Positions 1 through 10,968 of a stretch of DNA of 64,000 nucleotides are shown in pieces. Both the position numbers and the translations under genes were made by a program. This stretch comes from Crocinitomicaceae bacterium (GTDB lineage: Bacteria > Bacteroidota > Bacteroidia > Flavobacteriales_D > Crocinitomicaceae): contig JAMLHA010000005.1 of assembly GCA_023957475.1 (NCBI GenBank), forward strand, positions 62,001 through 126,000, read 5' to 3'. The notes beneath the pieces were generated by a model. The model saw only the letters and a program-made list of their open reading frames with translations, was not told the origin of the DNA and searched no databases. Position 1 is the stretch's first letter. Every line of letters starts with the position of its first letter.

Positions 1-718
1 TTCTGAAGCGGAAACCAGCAATATTTTCGCACATAAAAGTGCGTACACCGACCTGATCCAATCGTTTTATTCGTTTTCTACACGAAATAAAGAATTTTTC
101 TACATCAGTTGCAGCATCAAAATTGTGGTGAATAAGTGAAACGGTTTCTACAGCAAATTCTGCGGAACTTTCTCTTTCAGGAGTAACAACTCCCAGCTCA
201 AAGACTCCTTTGAATAGCAGTTTCCCTTCTGTATGAACCTCAACGATTTCATGATATTGTTGCAAAAATCCGGATGGGTTAATCATGGGATCAATCACCG
301 CACGTATGGCGTTGTAAACAGTAATGTTTTTAAATTGTAAGCGTACGTTTGTTGTATTGGTCGGTTCGTTCGCAACAGGAACAAACCCGTTGTAATGCCA
401 GATTTTTTCATTGGCACTTTCCGTTAGCAGGCTTGGTGCGACAGACAAGTCAAGTGTTACCGTAAATTCCCGGTTATAGGGAACGCGGTATATATTTACA
501 AAATCTTCCGCTTTATTGAATCCGGATGTACTTGGATAAGGACCTGAAGGCCCCGAAAGATTCCCTTTTGCAAAATGTTCATTTCCCAGCTGGCGGAAAA
601 AATTCCAGCGCAGATGTATCCCTGATGCACTGCCGTCTTTTCCATCAGAACCGGCTGCTTGCAAATAACTGTAAGGTGACTGAAATATCGGGTTGATTAA
701 ATTTATTTTAACTGGCAT
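1..718 (-). CDS. Unrecognised large protein, N-terminal part only (runs off left edge)
   Basis: An open frame on the minus strand starts at the ATG at 718 (MPVKINLINPIF...) and stays open to base 1, giving about 239 residues. I do not recognise the family. Visible features are 'SGIHLRWNFFRQLG' near residue 30, a Gly/Ser/Pro-rich stretch at 50-60, and beta-rich sequence after it. There is no signal peptide. It lies only 10 bp downstream of the 1954-aa gene on the same strand, so it is probably the last or a late gene of the same operon. Its base composition matches the GC-richer 3' part of that gene, not the AT-rich upstream genes. Confidence 0.75.
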   Translation of the reverse strand, partial: MPVKINLINPIFQSPYSYLQAAGSDGKDGSASGIHLRWNFFRQLGNEHFAKGNLSGPSGPYPSTSGFNKAEDFVNIYRVPYNREFTVTLDLSVAPSLLTESANEKIWHYNGFVPVANEPTNTTNVRLQFKNITVYNAIRAVIDPMINPSGFLQQYHEIVEVHTEGKLLFKGVFELGVVTPERESSAEFAVETVSLIHHNFDAATDVEKFFISCRKRIKRLDQVGVRTFMCENIAGFRFR

Positions 719-728
719 GGCATATCTT

Positions 729-3700
729 TTATTCGGTGATTAATTGAAGTAAAAATGAAACTGTTTCTTTAATGTCATATTGGGCTCCGCTCCATTGCAG
801 GTATTCAAACTGAAAATCGTAGATTCCAGTTGTTACATCCATGTTTCCATTTGTGATGAAAACATTTCTTCTGTCCTTGGAGAATACTTTTTTGTCCAGC
901 ACATTGCTTCCAAGTTCTGCCTGAACAGTATCTTTTATAACAGCATCAGGAATCTTAGGATCGTTGAATGGTTCAGGATTTCGTATCAGTACTCCCAGAA
1001 GCAGCCCCGTAGTTTCATCCTTTATCAGATTAAATTCGGTAGTTACTGCCGGGTGAAGTGCTCCAAGCTTGAAAATACCGCTGATTAATTTGTCATAATC
1101 ATACGCATATTCCTGTCTTAAAGGACTGTTTACATCCAGTGTATTGTTAACAATCGCTTGTGCCGTTGTGAGCTGTGTACTGTCAATTAATACAGGGACT
1201 TCAAAGCGTGCTGTCTTCGTAATAATGAGCGGATCTTCCTCATCACGTTCCAGAACATAACTGTTTACCTGCTCTTCAAAACTTTCATAGCGGGAAGTCT
1301 GGAAGACATAACGGTGTACCTCTTCTTCTGTATATTCACTTTGAGAAGCGGTTTTATAACGTGCTTTAAAGCTAGCTGTATAAAGCTTCAATGGTTCTAA
1401 TCTGTCAATAGATACTACTGAATGAACACCCATTGGAGAAATAGGAGAAGTGTTTACACACGGATTTCCGTTTTCAATCATATTATCCAATATCACAGCA
1501 TCCTGCACAAATCCCGGTAAGTCATCTGCCTGCCAGGTTACAGCTATTGGTTCTGCCGGTGGAAGTGTTATGTCCGGTGCTGGGTCTGCAATGGTCGTTA
1601 CCAGCTCTATCTGTACTTCTTCATTGTTTTGATATTCATCCCAATTACGGTAAAACTCGTAAACATAGTTTTTCAGGTAGAACAATAATAATTCCGGTTC
1701 AACATAAAACAACGGTTTCGCATGAATCAGTGCTCCATCCGCATTCGGATACGATTTTTCGTAATCCACATAATATTGCAGGCTTGCCAGCTTGAATTCC
1801 GCTTCTCTGTCTTTTGCTAACAAATGCTGATAAGTCGGGTTGCCTTGATGGAAGAATCCGATAGGTCCTTTGGTTTTAAACCCGAAAATGTAATTATTCG
1901 CATAACTGGTAATAAGTGAGGAACCAGCATCTTTATATAATCTGTCTTCCGTTTTTACTTCAACAGCATAATAAGCGTTAGGCCTCCACACGGGCTGGAT
2001 GGATTGGTTGAATCCTTCCGTAATTGAATTTACTTCATTCTGCACGGCAGTCTGATCCGGTAAAGTAGCATTGTACTGGGCATCGTCAAATTTCAAATAG
2101 CAGAGCTGGTACAAACGAAGTAAGCAACTTTCGGTACATTCAATAATCGGATAGCAACTTTCACCCGTAACCGTAACGGTTGATAAATCGGAAAAATGAG
2201 CTTCTGCCTCAAAACGGTAATTAACACCAATTTCGGGCTGGTATGGACGTAAACCGGACAGACTGTCTAATTGTCCCCAGGCAACAGGTGTACCCGACGT
2301 GAGAGTAATACTGCACGAAAAACCGAAATTATCTGAGATGGAAAGGGTAACGGAATAATCCGTTGCGGCTTGCAAGGACAGTGTGAGCAGTGTGCTTTCA
2401 TTGGTGATGGCAGGATAAAGGGAAGTTCCCTGAAAAATACCTTCAAAATCAACATGGTGTATCGGGTACATGGAAACAGGAAAATCAAATTTGCCCTTAG
2501 CAATTAAATTCAAAAATGCCTGTAAATCCTTTCCTTGTGGTGTAATATTGGTGTCGCACACGAGTGATGTCGGAGTGGCATCCATTGCGTTCAAAAGTGG
2601 TTTGCAGCTGCAGGCTTCTATTACAATTTTGTCAACAGGTACGGCGGTATTTTCATAAATAACGGGGTTGACCAAACTGAAAGAAGCAACATCTTTTGTT
2701 TCGATGAGCGTATAATCAAACTGGGGCAGATCCCCTGGTGTGAGTGTCGGAAGTTCCGTGCGTTGGTAATAATGGATTTTCACATTCGGAGCAACTGTTT
2801 TTAAGCGCAGGGAAATCATGCTGACTGCATCGGGAAACAAGACTTCCAGTTCATCGCCTGACTGAATCGTCAACGCATTCAAAAAACCACCGTTCGGATA
2901 AAAAGCAATGGTAGCAGGTTGTCCGTTGATGCGTACCAATAAATCGTTGGAAGAAATCACCTGTCCTGACGGCACGGTGGCATGAACATCTCCCGGATGT
3001 TCCTTTCTCCCGTACGCATTAAAATCAATACAGGTTTTTAAAATAGGTGCAGGAGGACAGAAAATCGTTTCGGAGGTAATTCCCAGTTCTTCCACAATAA
3101 GATCACCTGTGCCCTGAGAAACAAAGCTCAGCGGACTCTGTGCCATGATGCGTAATTTGTTATGCAGTCCTGCTTGTTGATACTGCCAGTATCCTTTTTT
3201 CAGATTGGTCAGATCAGATGTTACAAACGGAGCATCCTCCAGAGGCGTAGCTGCCGTATAAATGTCGTAAGGAACCCATGCCGAGCCATTCCATGTGTAA
3301 ATGTTTACTTCATTCAGATAGTATTCGTGTCGTACTCTGGACGATTTTGATTTTTGAGGTGAAACATAATCAACGTATTTTGCACCTTGGGTGTTTCCTC
3401 CGAAATTCTGACGCACACCCGCAGAAGGGAGTACTCCTTTCAGGAACTCCATATCAATGTAACTATCCATTGGAACCGTATAATTGTCGATTGCTGCAGG
3501 AGATAATCCAGATAAGGATGTGGCAGATGTATGAAGATTAAAGGATTCCTCTGTAATGATGTTCAGAGCTTTTGCGCCCACATTTCGGGTCATCAGTGCA
3601 ATTTGACCTGTATCCAGTGTTTTGTTTTTCACCCATGTAAATTCAAACTTGGCACAGAAATCTTTTTTAAGAATCACAATACATACTTTGAGCTTACCTG

Positions 3701-6593
3701 TTACAATGAATGGTTTTGGAGCTTCTCCTGCCAATCCGGCATCTACGGAAATGGCAAATCCGAACTTAAAGATATACAAACCTACCTTACCACCTAATTG
3801 AATGGAGGCACCGTATTGTTTTGGCTTGAATGCGATTTTACCTGCTACGTCTAAGTATGCTCCGAGCTCGGCACGTAACGGACCGAATTTTTTATTGAAT
3901 TCAAATTTGGCTCCTGCACCGGCTCTGATACCGGAGGAAGAAAGCATAAAATAGAAATAGGCATCAAACAGCTCCAGAATACGGGCATTGACTCTCCTTG
4001 ATTCAGGTAAATCCTTTCCTATATTCAGATACCAAGCGGATGAATTACCGAAAAAGAAGCCCATTTCAATAAGTGCATTTATCCGTGCAATACTTCCCGG
4101 ACGCTCATCATCGGGAATCATATAATCGATTCCGAAAGCAGCCTCAATAGATGTTTTACTGATGGCAAGCAGTGCAAAGAACGGAGGGTCGCTGGTAGTG
4201 TCCAGCCCGATTCGCTCTTTGAGCATTTGCCCTTGTCCTTGTAACAGGAATACTTCCGGCAGGGAAAGTAAGAAGAACAGTTTTGCCGAAAAGATTCTTC
4301 CGCCGTCCATTGCCGTGGCAAAAGACACACCTGCTCCAAAAGAGAATCCTTTGGTCTGGTCAAATTTGGAAACCTGAATCCCTTCTTTGTAGTCAGGTGC
4401 TATTTTGGCTTTGTAATAGCGCCACCATTCACCGTCTTCCGGTACTCCGGCAGCTGATTTGGTTGCCACATAACGCTGGCCTACCAATCCTCTGAAACCA
4501 TAAATACCTAATCCCGTACTGCCGAGCAGTATCGGAGTGGAAATCTGTAGTTCCACATCTACGATAAATGCAGGTACTTTCGGATTCAGACGCATTGCGG
4601 CACTACCTCCCATTTTCAGTTTTGGAAGTGAGAACGTAACCCCTCCGGCATATTCCGTTCCTGCTTCTTCATTCCCTGGCTTAGGGTCTTTCATGGAAAG
4701 ATACCCACTCAACAGCAAGGTAGCATTGGCAGGGTCGGCACTTCCCGGTATAATGATGTCGATACCGATTCCCTGAATCCGTAAGTAACGGTGAGGATTG
4801 CGTCCTGCTCCCGGATCATTGTCAACCGTATAGTAAAATTTGATACCGTCACCACGTGCATCCACTCCTCCCGGATTAACACTGATTCCGCCACTGAACT
4901 CAAAGAATTTATATTGACGTAGTTGTCCTTCATGCTGCTGTTCGTGTGAACCGAATCCGATGGCTGTAATAGAAAGCTCTACAGGACCTATTTTAAGCGT
5001 AAGTGCGGAAGGCAATACCAATGTCCCTCCCTCAAATTCAATTTGCCCGTCCTGCCAGATGATGAGTTTTTGAATATCGATTTTGTCAGGCAATAGTTTT
5101 CCGATAAAACCACCCTGATCCATAAAGTCAATCGCTCCTGAAATGGCTACGAAAAAACGCCCTCCTTTTCTTCCAATGGAAAGGCTGTTGATATTGAAAT
5201 CAAAAATATTGGGAATGCGCAATGCTGTGATTCCTTGGTCTTCGGAGGCTGTAACACTGAATTCCCCGTTCGTACCTATCCATACATCGATATTGATTTC
5301 CGCATCGGCTCCTGTTGTGTCTTTGAATCCCGGTATTTTCATTGTCCCGTGGATGTTGGAGCCGATAATCGCATTTTGCTGGAAAGTAATGTCAAAAGCA
5401 TCCAGACTTACAGAAAAACCGCCCCCGAAATTAGCTTTGATAAGCGGCGCGGGATCGCCTGCATTTTTGGCTTCCAAGCCGATAGTTCCTGAAATACCTC
5501 CGGTACCTACAAGAAGATTCCGAACCTTTAATTGCCCGGTAGAGTCCCCGTCGTTCTGATTCCAGAACGTAGGAAAACCAACGGTTCCATCTGTGATATA
5601 AACACCAATAAAGTCATCCGGACGTCCATCTGCGATAGCTTCAGGGATATTACTTGTTCTGGATAAGTCTAATTTAACACCGCTCACTGCGATAGTTAAA
5701 CCCGTGTCTCCAATTTGAGATGGTGTAAGTGTGAAGGAGTTTGTTCCAATAAAGTCAAATCCCTGCTGAGAATCATAGATTAAACTACCAACATTGTAAA
5801 TTAACATTGATTTTGTTTCTCCTTCGATAACATTCCCATTTTCATCTAATGGTTTCAACCAAGTTCTTGGAAATGTTAAACCCAAAGATAAGGATTCTGT
5901 TGAAAATCTGAAGTATGGAATTATTAATTTCTTTAAATTATCTAGAGAGAATATACCTAACCAAGTAGAAAACAATTTCTGTATGTTAAAAAATATATCC
6001 CATTCTGTATTTTCGATGAAAAAAGAAAAGATGAGTTGAAGAATATCTATGTTTGCAACAGTAAGTTGATCAACCAGATTTTCAAAATCAGTTGTAGGAT
6101 TTAAGATTACCTGAGCCTCACTAAAATTATTATATCGACTTATAAATTCTTCTATTTTATTTTGTCCAGGTTCAATTTCAATAAATTTATCTATTGCCTC
6201 AGAAAAAATAGAATTGGAATCAATCCTCAAAAAATCAGATATAAGATTGAAATATGCTTTATTTTCAAAAGAAAAATTAGATATATTGAAATCAGTTATA
6301 TATTTTATAACTTCCCATTGATAAAAAAACTCAATAGGGATTATACTTTCCTCATTGTTTGAGCTATTAGGGTTAAGGACTAATTCAAAATCACTGTTTT
6401 TGATATTCAGGCTTAAATTATTTGTTATAATTTCTAAATAATAAGATGCCTTTTCCCCATATTTACTCTTTTGAAACTGAAGGTTCTGATAAAAAATATG
6501 GTCAAAGAAATCAATAGTAAAGTTAAAATCAATGGGTAGTTTTTCAAATGAAACTAAAGAACTTAAAGCAGGATAATAATTTTGATCAGCCAT
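729..6593 (-). CDS. Giant 1954-aa beta-rich protein of unknown function
   Basis: No signal peptide and no T9SS tail are visible. Residues 1 to about 265 are hydrophobic/Asn-rich and AT-rich at DNA level. From about 265 to 960 there are long runs of Gly-rich amphipathic beta segments (e.g. 'GGTLVLPSALTLKIGPVELS', 'GGKVGLYIFKFGFAISVDAG'), reminiscent of the DUF6603 type of giant bacterial protein. From about 1000 on the sequence looks like beta-sandwich domains with Cys clusters ('ESCYPIIECTESC'). The start overlaps the end of the 353-aa membrane protein gene by 8 bp, so translation is probably coupled. The composition changes sharply near position 5700. Function is unknown; a large surface or secreted-machine accessory protein is only a guess. 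Confidence 0.8.
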   Translation of the reverse strand: MADQNYYPALSSLVSFEKLPIDFNFTIDFFDHIFYQNLQFQKSKYGEKASYYLEIITNNLSLNIKNSDFELVLNPNSSNNEESIIPIEFFYQWEVIKYITDFNISNFSFENKAYFNLISDFLRIDSNSIFSEAIDKFIEIEPGQNKIEEFISRYNNFSEAQVILNPTTDFENLVDQLTVANIDILQLIFSFFIENTEWDIFFNIQKLFSTWLGIFSLDNLKKLIIPYFRFSTESLSLGLTFPRTWLKPLDENGNVIEGETKSMLIYNVGSLIYDSQQGFDFIGTNSFTLTPSQIGDTGLTIAVSGVKLDLSRTSNIPEAIADGRPDDFIGVYITDGTVGFPTFWNQNDGDSTGQLKVRNLLVGTGGISGTIGLEAKNAGDPAPLIKANFGGGFSVSLDAFDITFQQNAIIGSNIHGTMKIPGFKDTTGADAEINIDVWIGTNGEFSVTASEDQGITALRIPNIFDFNINSLSIGRKGGRFFVAISGAIDFMDQGGFIGKLLPDKIDIQKLIIWQDGQIEFEGGTLVLPSALTLKIGPVELSITAIGFGSHEQQHEGQLRQYKFFEFSGGISVNPGGVDARGDGIKFYYTVDNDPGAGRNPHRYLRIQGIGIDIIIPGSADPANATLLLSGYLSMKDPKPGNEEAGTEYAGGVTFSLPKLKMGGSAAMRLNPKVPAFIVDVELQISTPILLGSTGLGIYGFRGLVGQRYVATKSAAGVPEDGEWWRYYKAKIAPDYKEGIQVSKFDQTKGFSFGAGVSFATAMDGGRIFSAKLFFLLSLPEVFLLQGQGQMLKERIGLDTTSDPPFFALLAISKTSIEAAFGIDYMIPDDERPGSIARINALIEMGFFFGNSSAWYLNIGKDLPESRRVNARILELFDAYFYFMLSSSGIRAGAGAKFEFNKKFGPLRAELGAYLDVAGKIAFKPKQYGASIQLGGKVGLYIFKFGFAISVDAGLAGEAPKPFIVTGKLKVCIVILKKDFCAKFEFTWVKNKTLDTGQIALMTRNVGAKALNIITEESFNLHTSATSLSGLSPAAIDNYTVPMDSYIDMEFLKGVLPSAGVRQNFGGNTQGAKYVDYVSPQKSKSSRVRHEYYLNEVNIYTWNGSAWVPYDIYTAATPLEDAPFVTSDLTNLKKGYWQYQQAGLHNKLRIMAQSPLSFVSQGTGDLIVEELGITSETIFCPPAPILKTCIDFNAYGRKEHPGDVHATVPSGQVISSNDLLVRINGQPATIAFYPNGGFLNALTIQSGDELEVLFPDAVSMISLRLKTVAPNVKIHYYQRTELPTLTPGDLPQFDYTLIETKDVASFSLVNPVIYENTAVPVDKIVIEACSCKPLLNAMDATPTSLVCDTNITPQGKDLQAFLNLIAKGKFDFPVSMYPIHHVDFEGIFQGTSLYPAITNESTLLTLSLQAATDYSVTLSISDNFGFSCSITLTSGTPVAWGQLDSLSGLRPYQPEIGVNYRFEAEAHFSDLSTVTVTGESCYPIIECTESCLLRLYQLCYLKFDDAQYNATLPDQTAVQNEVNSITEGFNQSIQPVWRPNAYYAVEVKTEDRLYKDAGSSLITSYANNYIFGFKTKGPIGFFHQGNPTYQHLLAKDREAEFKLASLQYYVDYEKSYPNADGALIHAKPLFYVEPELLLFYLKNYVYEFYRNWDEYQNNEEVQIELVTTIADPAPDITLPPAEPIAVTWQADDLPGFVQDAVILDNMIENGNPCVNTSPISPMGVHSVVSIDRLEPLKLYTASFKARYKTASQSEYTEEEVHRYVFQTSRYESFEEQVNSYVLERDEEDPLIITKTARFEVPVLIDSTQLTTAQAIVNNTLDVNSPLRQEYAYDYDKLISGIFKLGALHPAVTTEFNLIKDETTGLLLGVLIRNPEPFNDPKIPDAVIKDTVQAELGSNVLDKKVFSKDRRNVFITNGNMDVTTGIYDFQFEYLQWSGAQYDIKETVSFLLQLITE

Positions 6594-7647
6594 GTTGGTT
6601 AGTTTTGGGAGTTAGTATAGAGGGAAAAATAAATAAAACCATAAGCATCTGAAATAGACTATATAGTTTAATTGAAAATAAATCACGATAGACATCGGAA
6701 TTAATGTCATGAACGAGGTATTTTAAAGTAGTTGGTAAAGCAATAATTGAAGGAATGAGATCTATACATCTCCCTTTTTCAATATAACTGCTATCCATAT
6801 ATATTGTATTGACAGTAGTAGTAGTTATATTCACAATGGGAAACAAAAAAATAAAAATTAGTAAAATCAGAGGATACCAATTACTTTCGCAACGTTTTCG
6901 AATAATTAGAAATGAGGCAAACAAACTAAAGTAAATAAGTAAATAGATTAATGCTTTATACCATAGAAAAGTATTATTTTTATATACATACTCGATATAA
7001 TCATTTACCAACCAATCTTTATAATATATAAAGACAAAAAAGAAGGAAATTCCGACAGAAATTATAATGAAATATTTGAATCTTAAATATAATAAAAATG
7101 AGGTCCTATAGATTGTTTTTATTTTCATTAATACAACTGATATAGCAATACCAAATAAAATTGAATATCCCTGATATATGACAAGCGAATTTTTTGTTTC
7201 GATTCCGTATGTCAAATTTAATTTTCCGTGATTATAGAATAATGTTTTAGAGTTACTTATTAAATCCACAATAGACCATAAAGTTCCACTGATACCAATA
7301 TAAAAACTCGATGAATGATCATTTCTCTGCTCACTTAAGAAAATAGTCGGGTAAAACAATAGCAATAGTAGTATGTATTTATATCTATGAGATATTTTTT
7401 TAGTAAAGAAAGTAGCTAATAATAAAGTGGTAAAACTAAAGTAATAAAAGACAATCATAATCCCCCCGCCAGTATCCTCCCATTCTTCTATCGTTACCTG
7501 TAAGATGAAACTTAATACTATGATAACAGGTATCAGCAATGTAAATGCAATTAATCTCAAAAATACCTGTCTATTGGTGCTTTTTTCAGAAAAAAGTACC
7601 AAAAATAACAATATCGAAATTGCAATAAGAAAATATAAAGCTGTCAT
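6586..7647 (-). CDS. Polytopic membrane protein, unknown function
   Basis: 353 aa with roughly nine hydrophobic segments, beginning with 'MTALYFLIAISILLFLVLF' and ending with 'FQMLMVLFIFPSILTP'. I see no conserved catalytic motif. It sits between two giant genes: 3 bp after the 1105-aa gene and overlapping the 1954-aa gene by 8 bp. The three are almost certainly cotranscribed and translationally linked. It could anchor or export its giant neighbours, but that is inference from position alone. The gene is strongly AT-rich, like the 1105-aa gene. Confidence 0.75.
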   Translation of the reverse strand: MTALYFLIAISILLFLVLFSEKSTNRQVFLRLIAFTLLIPVIIVLSFILQVTIEEWEDTGGGIMIVFYYFSFTTLLLATFFTKKISHRYKYILLLLLFYPTIFLSEQRNDHSSSFYIGISGTLWSIVDLISNSKTLFYNHGKLNLTYGIETKNSLVIYQGYSILFGIAISVVLMKIKTIYRTSFLLYLRFKYFIIISVGISFFFVFIYYKDWLVNDYIEYVYKNNTFLWYKALIYLLIYFSLFASFLIIRKRCESNWYPLILLIFIFLFPIVNITTTTVNTIYMDSSYIEKGRCIDLIPSIIALPTTLKYLVHDINSDVYRDLFSIKLYSLFQMLMVLFIFPSILTPKTNQHG

Positions 7648-7650
7648 TTT

Positions 7651-10600
7651 CTATAAATATGTATTTCGTAATAAATTAATTAAGTCAATATATTCTTGAA
7701 TAGCCCAATTAGAGTATTTCTCTAAATACGCAGAATCTTGAGATCCAATTATTTCTGTCTTTTCCTCTTTTATTCTCCATAGCTTAGAAAATGAAAAAGT
7801 ATTTTCTCTTAATTTATTGTATAATAATCCATTCGCTGGAGAAGCATAAGAGTTAATAGGTTTTGATAGATTACCTTTAAATAAATTATAAAAATATCTT
7901 AAAGAATCAGATTCGGAAGTTTCTATATCATTGTTGAATGATGAAAATAAGGAGTTTATTTTTTGGGAAACTGTTGGATTAGGTGGTTCATATATCCATG
8001 TTGTCTCAAACATCTGATAATAAAGTCCAAATGAATATAGATTTCCATATCTGTCATGTAATGCAAACCGAGTATTTAGAAAATGTTCGTAGAATCTACT
8101 TTCAAGTGATGACAAATTGTTTCCTTTCTGAATATCCTCATCATACAGAAATTTAATGGCATCCCATATATTTCCTTTTTGTTTTGATGGGATTATAGAG
8201 TAGTTATATACTTGATTAGGCACAGAACCTGCATCTCCAGAATGTAGAGAATAATGTATGTTATTTGGTACATTAATAGGAACTATTATTCTATACCAGA
8301 TGGTAAAATCTTCTTTTAACCTACCAATAACATCTAAACCAACGAACATATGCTGAACTTCTGCCATTCTTCCATTAGAAAACTCGACTACTTCGATATC
8401 CCTGTATAATTGAAGTTTATTCGTAATGATAATTTCTACTGTTTGTGTGTTAACTTGTACAGCTATTGGTATTAGCTCATCAGTTTTATAGGGAATTTGG
8501 TCTTTATAAATTTTCCCAGGTAATGCATCTCCTGTTGTAATAACTTTGTTAAATAAATCAACATCAGAATCATGACCTCTTTGCCGGAATCTTGTAATAC
8601 GCTCTTCTAAAGTATCATTTTGAGAGCCAGTTGTAGCATTATCAAAATCATTATTTACAGAAATTAATTCATCTAAAAAGGAATCAAATTTAGCTGTAAT
8701 TGTAATCCCAGAATCTTTATGAATGAAATATCGGCTTCCCTTTATTCCTTTTTTCTCATTTGGTTTAGAAAAATCTGATTCATCATTTATTAGCTCCACA
8801 TAATACCATGTTTCATCATTATTCGGATTCTTACATTTCCCCAATACTTTTACATAAATATCTCTTCTTCCACTTTCAAATTTTCCTGCACTTCCATTTT
8901 TAAATTTAGGGAGATTTCTAAACTGAAATCGAATATTTTTAGGGACCTTGCCATAGAAATTTTCACTATTTATTTGTAATGTCGTTTTAAAATAACGTTC
9001 ATTAAATTGATTGGTACCGAGTATTCGTTGAGTATTCGTTGAGTATAATATCTTTATTCCAGTATTAATCTCTTTTATTTTAAAAGAATTTGTTATAGAG
9101 TCATTCCCATATCCGATTAAAAAAATTTCTGCTTCCCAGTGAGACTTTGTTGATGGTTCTGAAACTTCATGCCTTTCCCGTATAACCAAACGTTTCGGAA
9201 GATTATTCGCAAATGCTAAATAAGCATCTCTTAATTTTGACAGATTTTCTTCCTTATCTATCGCTATTAACACAAAGTTTTTATTACTCTGAACAAGTTT
9301 TTGTGAATTGGCAGCGGCATTACTATTTATAGAATCTTTAAGAATATAGAAATTTTGGCTCCCCTGAGTTATTTTATAAGAATATATAGATATCGTATTA
9401 TTAAATCTCGGAAATAGAATGTCTTCCAAGAAGTTTTCTTTTACTGATTCTCCCGTGGTTATTGGTATATCCACTGGGTTTAATTTTAGAGCATCACCAT
9501 TAGAAAATGCAAAAAAGTAGTAATTATGTTGATCTTCTGCAGTACCTACTTTTGCAATATAAGGAATATCTGCACCAGCATATTTATTATCTTCATGAAT
9601 CTTCCATTTTGTTGATTTGTTGTAATAGGTTAAACCCTTTAAATGTAAATTTGCATTAGCATCAGTATACATTAAATCTTCAACGTCAAAAATAGTATCA
9701 ATGAAATACCTAGATTTTATTACCCATTCAGTAGGCAAAGTATCGTTATCTACTTCACGTAAAAACATAAAGTTAAAATATGAAGGAAGCGTTGTGCTTG
9801 AATTTGTTTTATTCATTCTAATCTTTAATTCAGTGGAATAGTTTGAAGAATCAAAGTTAATTGCTTTAAATGAGAATGAATTATCGTTACTTTCCCTGAA
9901 ATAAGCTCTTACATTTACGAAATCGGACTTTGGTATTTTAATATATAGATTAGTAACAGATTGGATACTTATTTTTAGTAAAGGCCATTCTGGGTAAATC
10001 ACATAATCATAGCTATTATTATCCTTTTTAATGGCGATTGTTCCAGCGATATTATTCTGATAATTTAAGGAATTATTATACTCATTTCTTATGTCTAAGA
10101 ATAATACGTTACTATTTTTGAATTTATTTAAAATATTTACAATTTGATTATTTTGCTTCATTTTACTAAAAGCAGGATCTGAACTGTTTTTTACCCAAAT
10201 TCCAGTTTTTTGATAAACCAATGAATAAAATTGACAAATATCAAAGTAATTGAGTATTTTTTCTTTTTCTGTTTTATTATTTATAAAATCTTCTCCGGTA
10301 AGTCCGTCCAAATTATTGGAAACAATGAAATTATCTGACATTCTTACCTCAGATAATTTTATTCTTGCTTTTGTCAATATAACATCAATTCCAAATTCAG
10401 TATGAAAATTTCCAATATGCATTCCCGCTTTTATGGGGAACGGTTTGTATTTCATATTTTTTGTATTCATCATTGAATCGACAAGAATGTCTTCAGGGAA
10501 CAAACCAAATGGGTATACTTTTGTAGTAAAATCGTTATCAGCTTCTGCTCCATATGCTAAAATATATTCTTCAGGAGCGTGCATTATAGTCGGATACTTT

Positions 10601-10968
10601 AGATTTAATTTAATTATTGTCTTGTTAATTTCATTACACAAATCATTTCCGGAGAGATTTATTTTAGAATTCCCAAAGATTGAATCCTTCTTAACACCTC
10701 TGTATATAAAATATTCTACAGTCACGTTGTCTATAGTTTGTGTTGTTGGTTTTAATAAAATATTTACGAGAGAAGAATCACTCAAATTAGGTTGAATCAT
10801 AATAAGTCCATCTGTAATCGCATAAGTTTTTGAATTTGATATGCAATTATGAATGCTTGTAACCTGAAATTTTTGAGAACCACTTGTAGGTTGGGTTACA
10901 GTACCAAATTCTTTATTAGAACTTTGTTGTAATAAAGAGTCTATATCAGTAAATAAGTGAACTTTCAT
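7651..10968 (-). CDS. Large 1105-aa protein of unknown function
   Basis: Starts MKVHLFTDIDSLLQQ at 10968; no signal peptide or membrane segment. The sequence is Asn/Ser/Lys-rich and looks like successive beta-rich domains. Notable stretches are 'VEYFIYRGVKKDSIFG' (about residue 85), 'KAGMHIGNFHTEFGIDVIL' (about 180) and an Arg-rich 'EERITRFRQRGHDSDVD' (about 780). I do not recognise a family. The start codon overlaps the stop of a 19-aa ORF (ATGA), so its translation is probably coupled to that ORF. At 9019-9040 an 11-bp unit (GAGTATTCGTT) is present twice in tandem inside the frame. Confidence 0.8.
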   Translation of the reverse strand: MKVHLFTDIDSLLQQSSNKEFGTVTQPTSGSQKFQVTSIHNCISNSKTYAITDGLIMIQPNLSDSSLVNILLKPTTQTIDNVTVEYFIYRGVKKDSIFGNSKINLSGNDLCNEINKTIIKLNLKYPTIMHAPEEYILAYGAEADNDFTTKVYPFGLFPEDILVDSMMNTKNMKYKPFPIKAGMHIGNFHTEFGIDVILTKARIKLSEVRMSDNFIVSNNLDGLTGEDFINNKTEKEKILNYFDICQFYSLVYQKTGIWVKNSSDPAFSKMKQNNQIVNILNKFKNSNVLFLDIRNEYNNSLNYQNNIAGTIAIKKDNNSYDYVIYPEWPLLKISIQSVTNLYIKIPKSDFVNVRAYFRESNDNSFSFKAINFDSSNYSTELKIRMNKTNSSTTLPSYFNFMFLREVDNDTLPTEWVIKSRYFIDTIFDVEDLMYTDANANLHLKGLTYYNKSTKWKIHEDNKYAGADIPYIAKVGTAEDQHNYYFFAFSNGDALKLNPVDIPITTGESVKENFLEDILFPRFNNTISIYSYKITQGSQNFYILKDSINSNAAANSQKLVQSNKNFVLIAIDKEENLSKLRDAYLAFANNLPKRLVIRERHEVSEPSTKSHWEAEIFLIGYGNDSITNSFKIKEINTGIKILYSTNTQRILGTNQFNERYFKTTLQINSENFYGKVPKNIRFQFRNLPKFKNGSAGKFESGRRDIYVKVLGKCKNPNNDETWYYVELINDESDFSKPNEKKGIKGSRYFIHKDSGITITAKFDSFLDELISVNNDFDNATTGSQNDTLEERITRFRQRGHDSDVDLFNKVITTGDALPGKIYKDQIPYKTDELIPIAVQVNTQTVEIIITNKLQLYRDIEVVEFSNGRMAEVQHMFVGLDVIGRLKEDFTIWYRIIVPINVPNNIHYSLHSGDAGSVPNQVYNYSIIPSKQKGNIWDAIKFLYDEDIQKGNNLSSLESRFYEHFLNTRFALHDRYGNLYSFGLYYQMFETTWIYEPPNPTVSQKINSLFSSFNNDIETSESDSLRYFYNLFKGNLSKPINSYASPANGLLYNKLRENTFSFSKLWRIKEEKTEIIGSQDSAYLEKYSNWAIQEYIDLINLLRNTYL

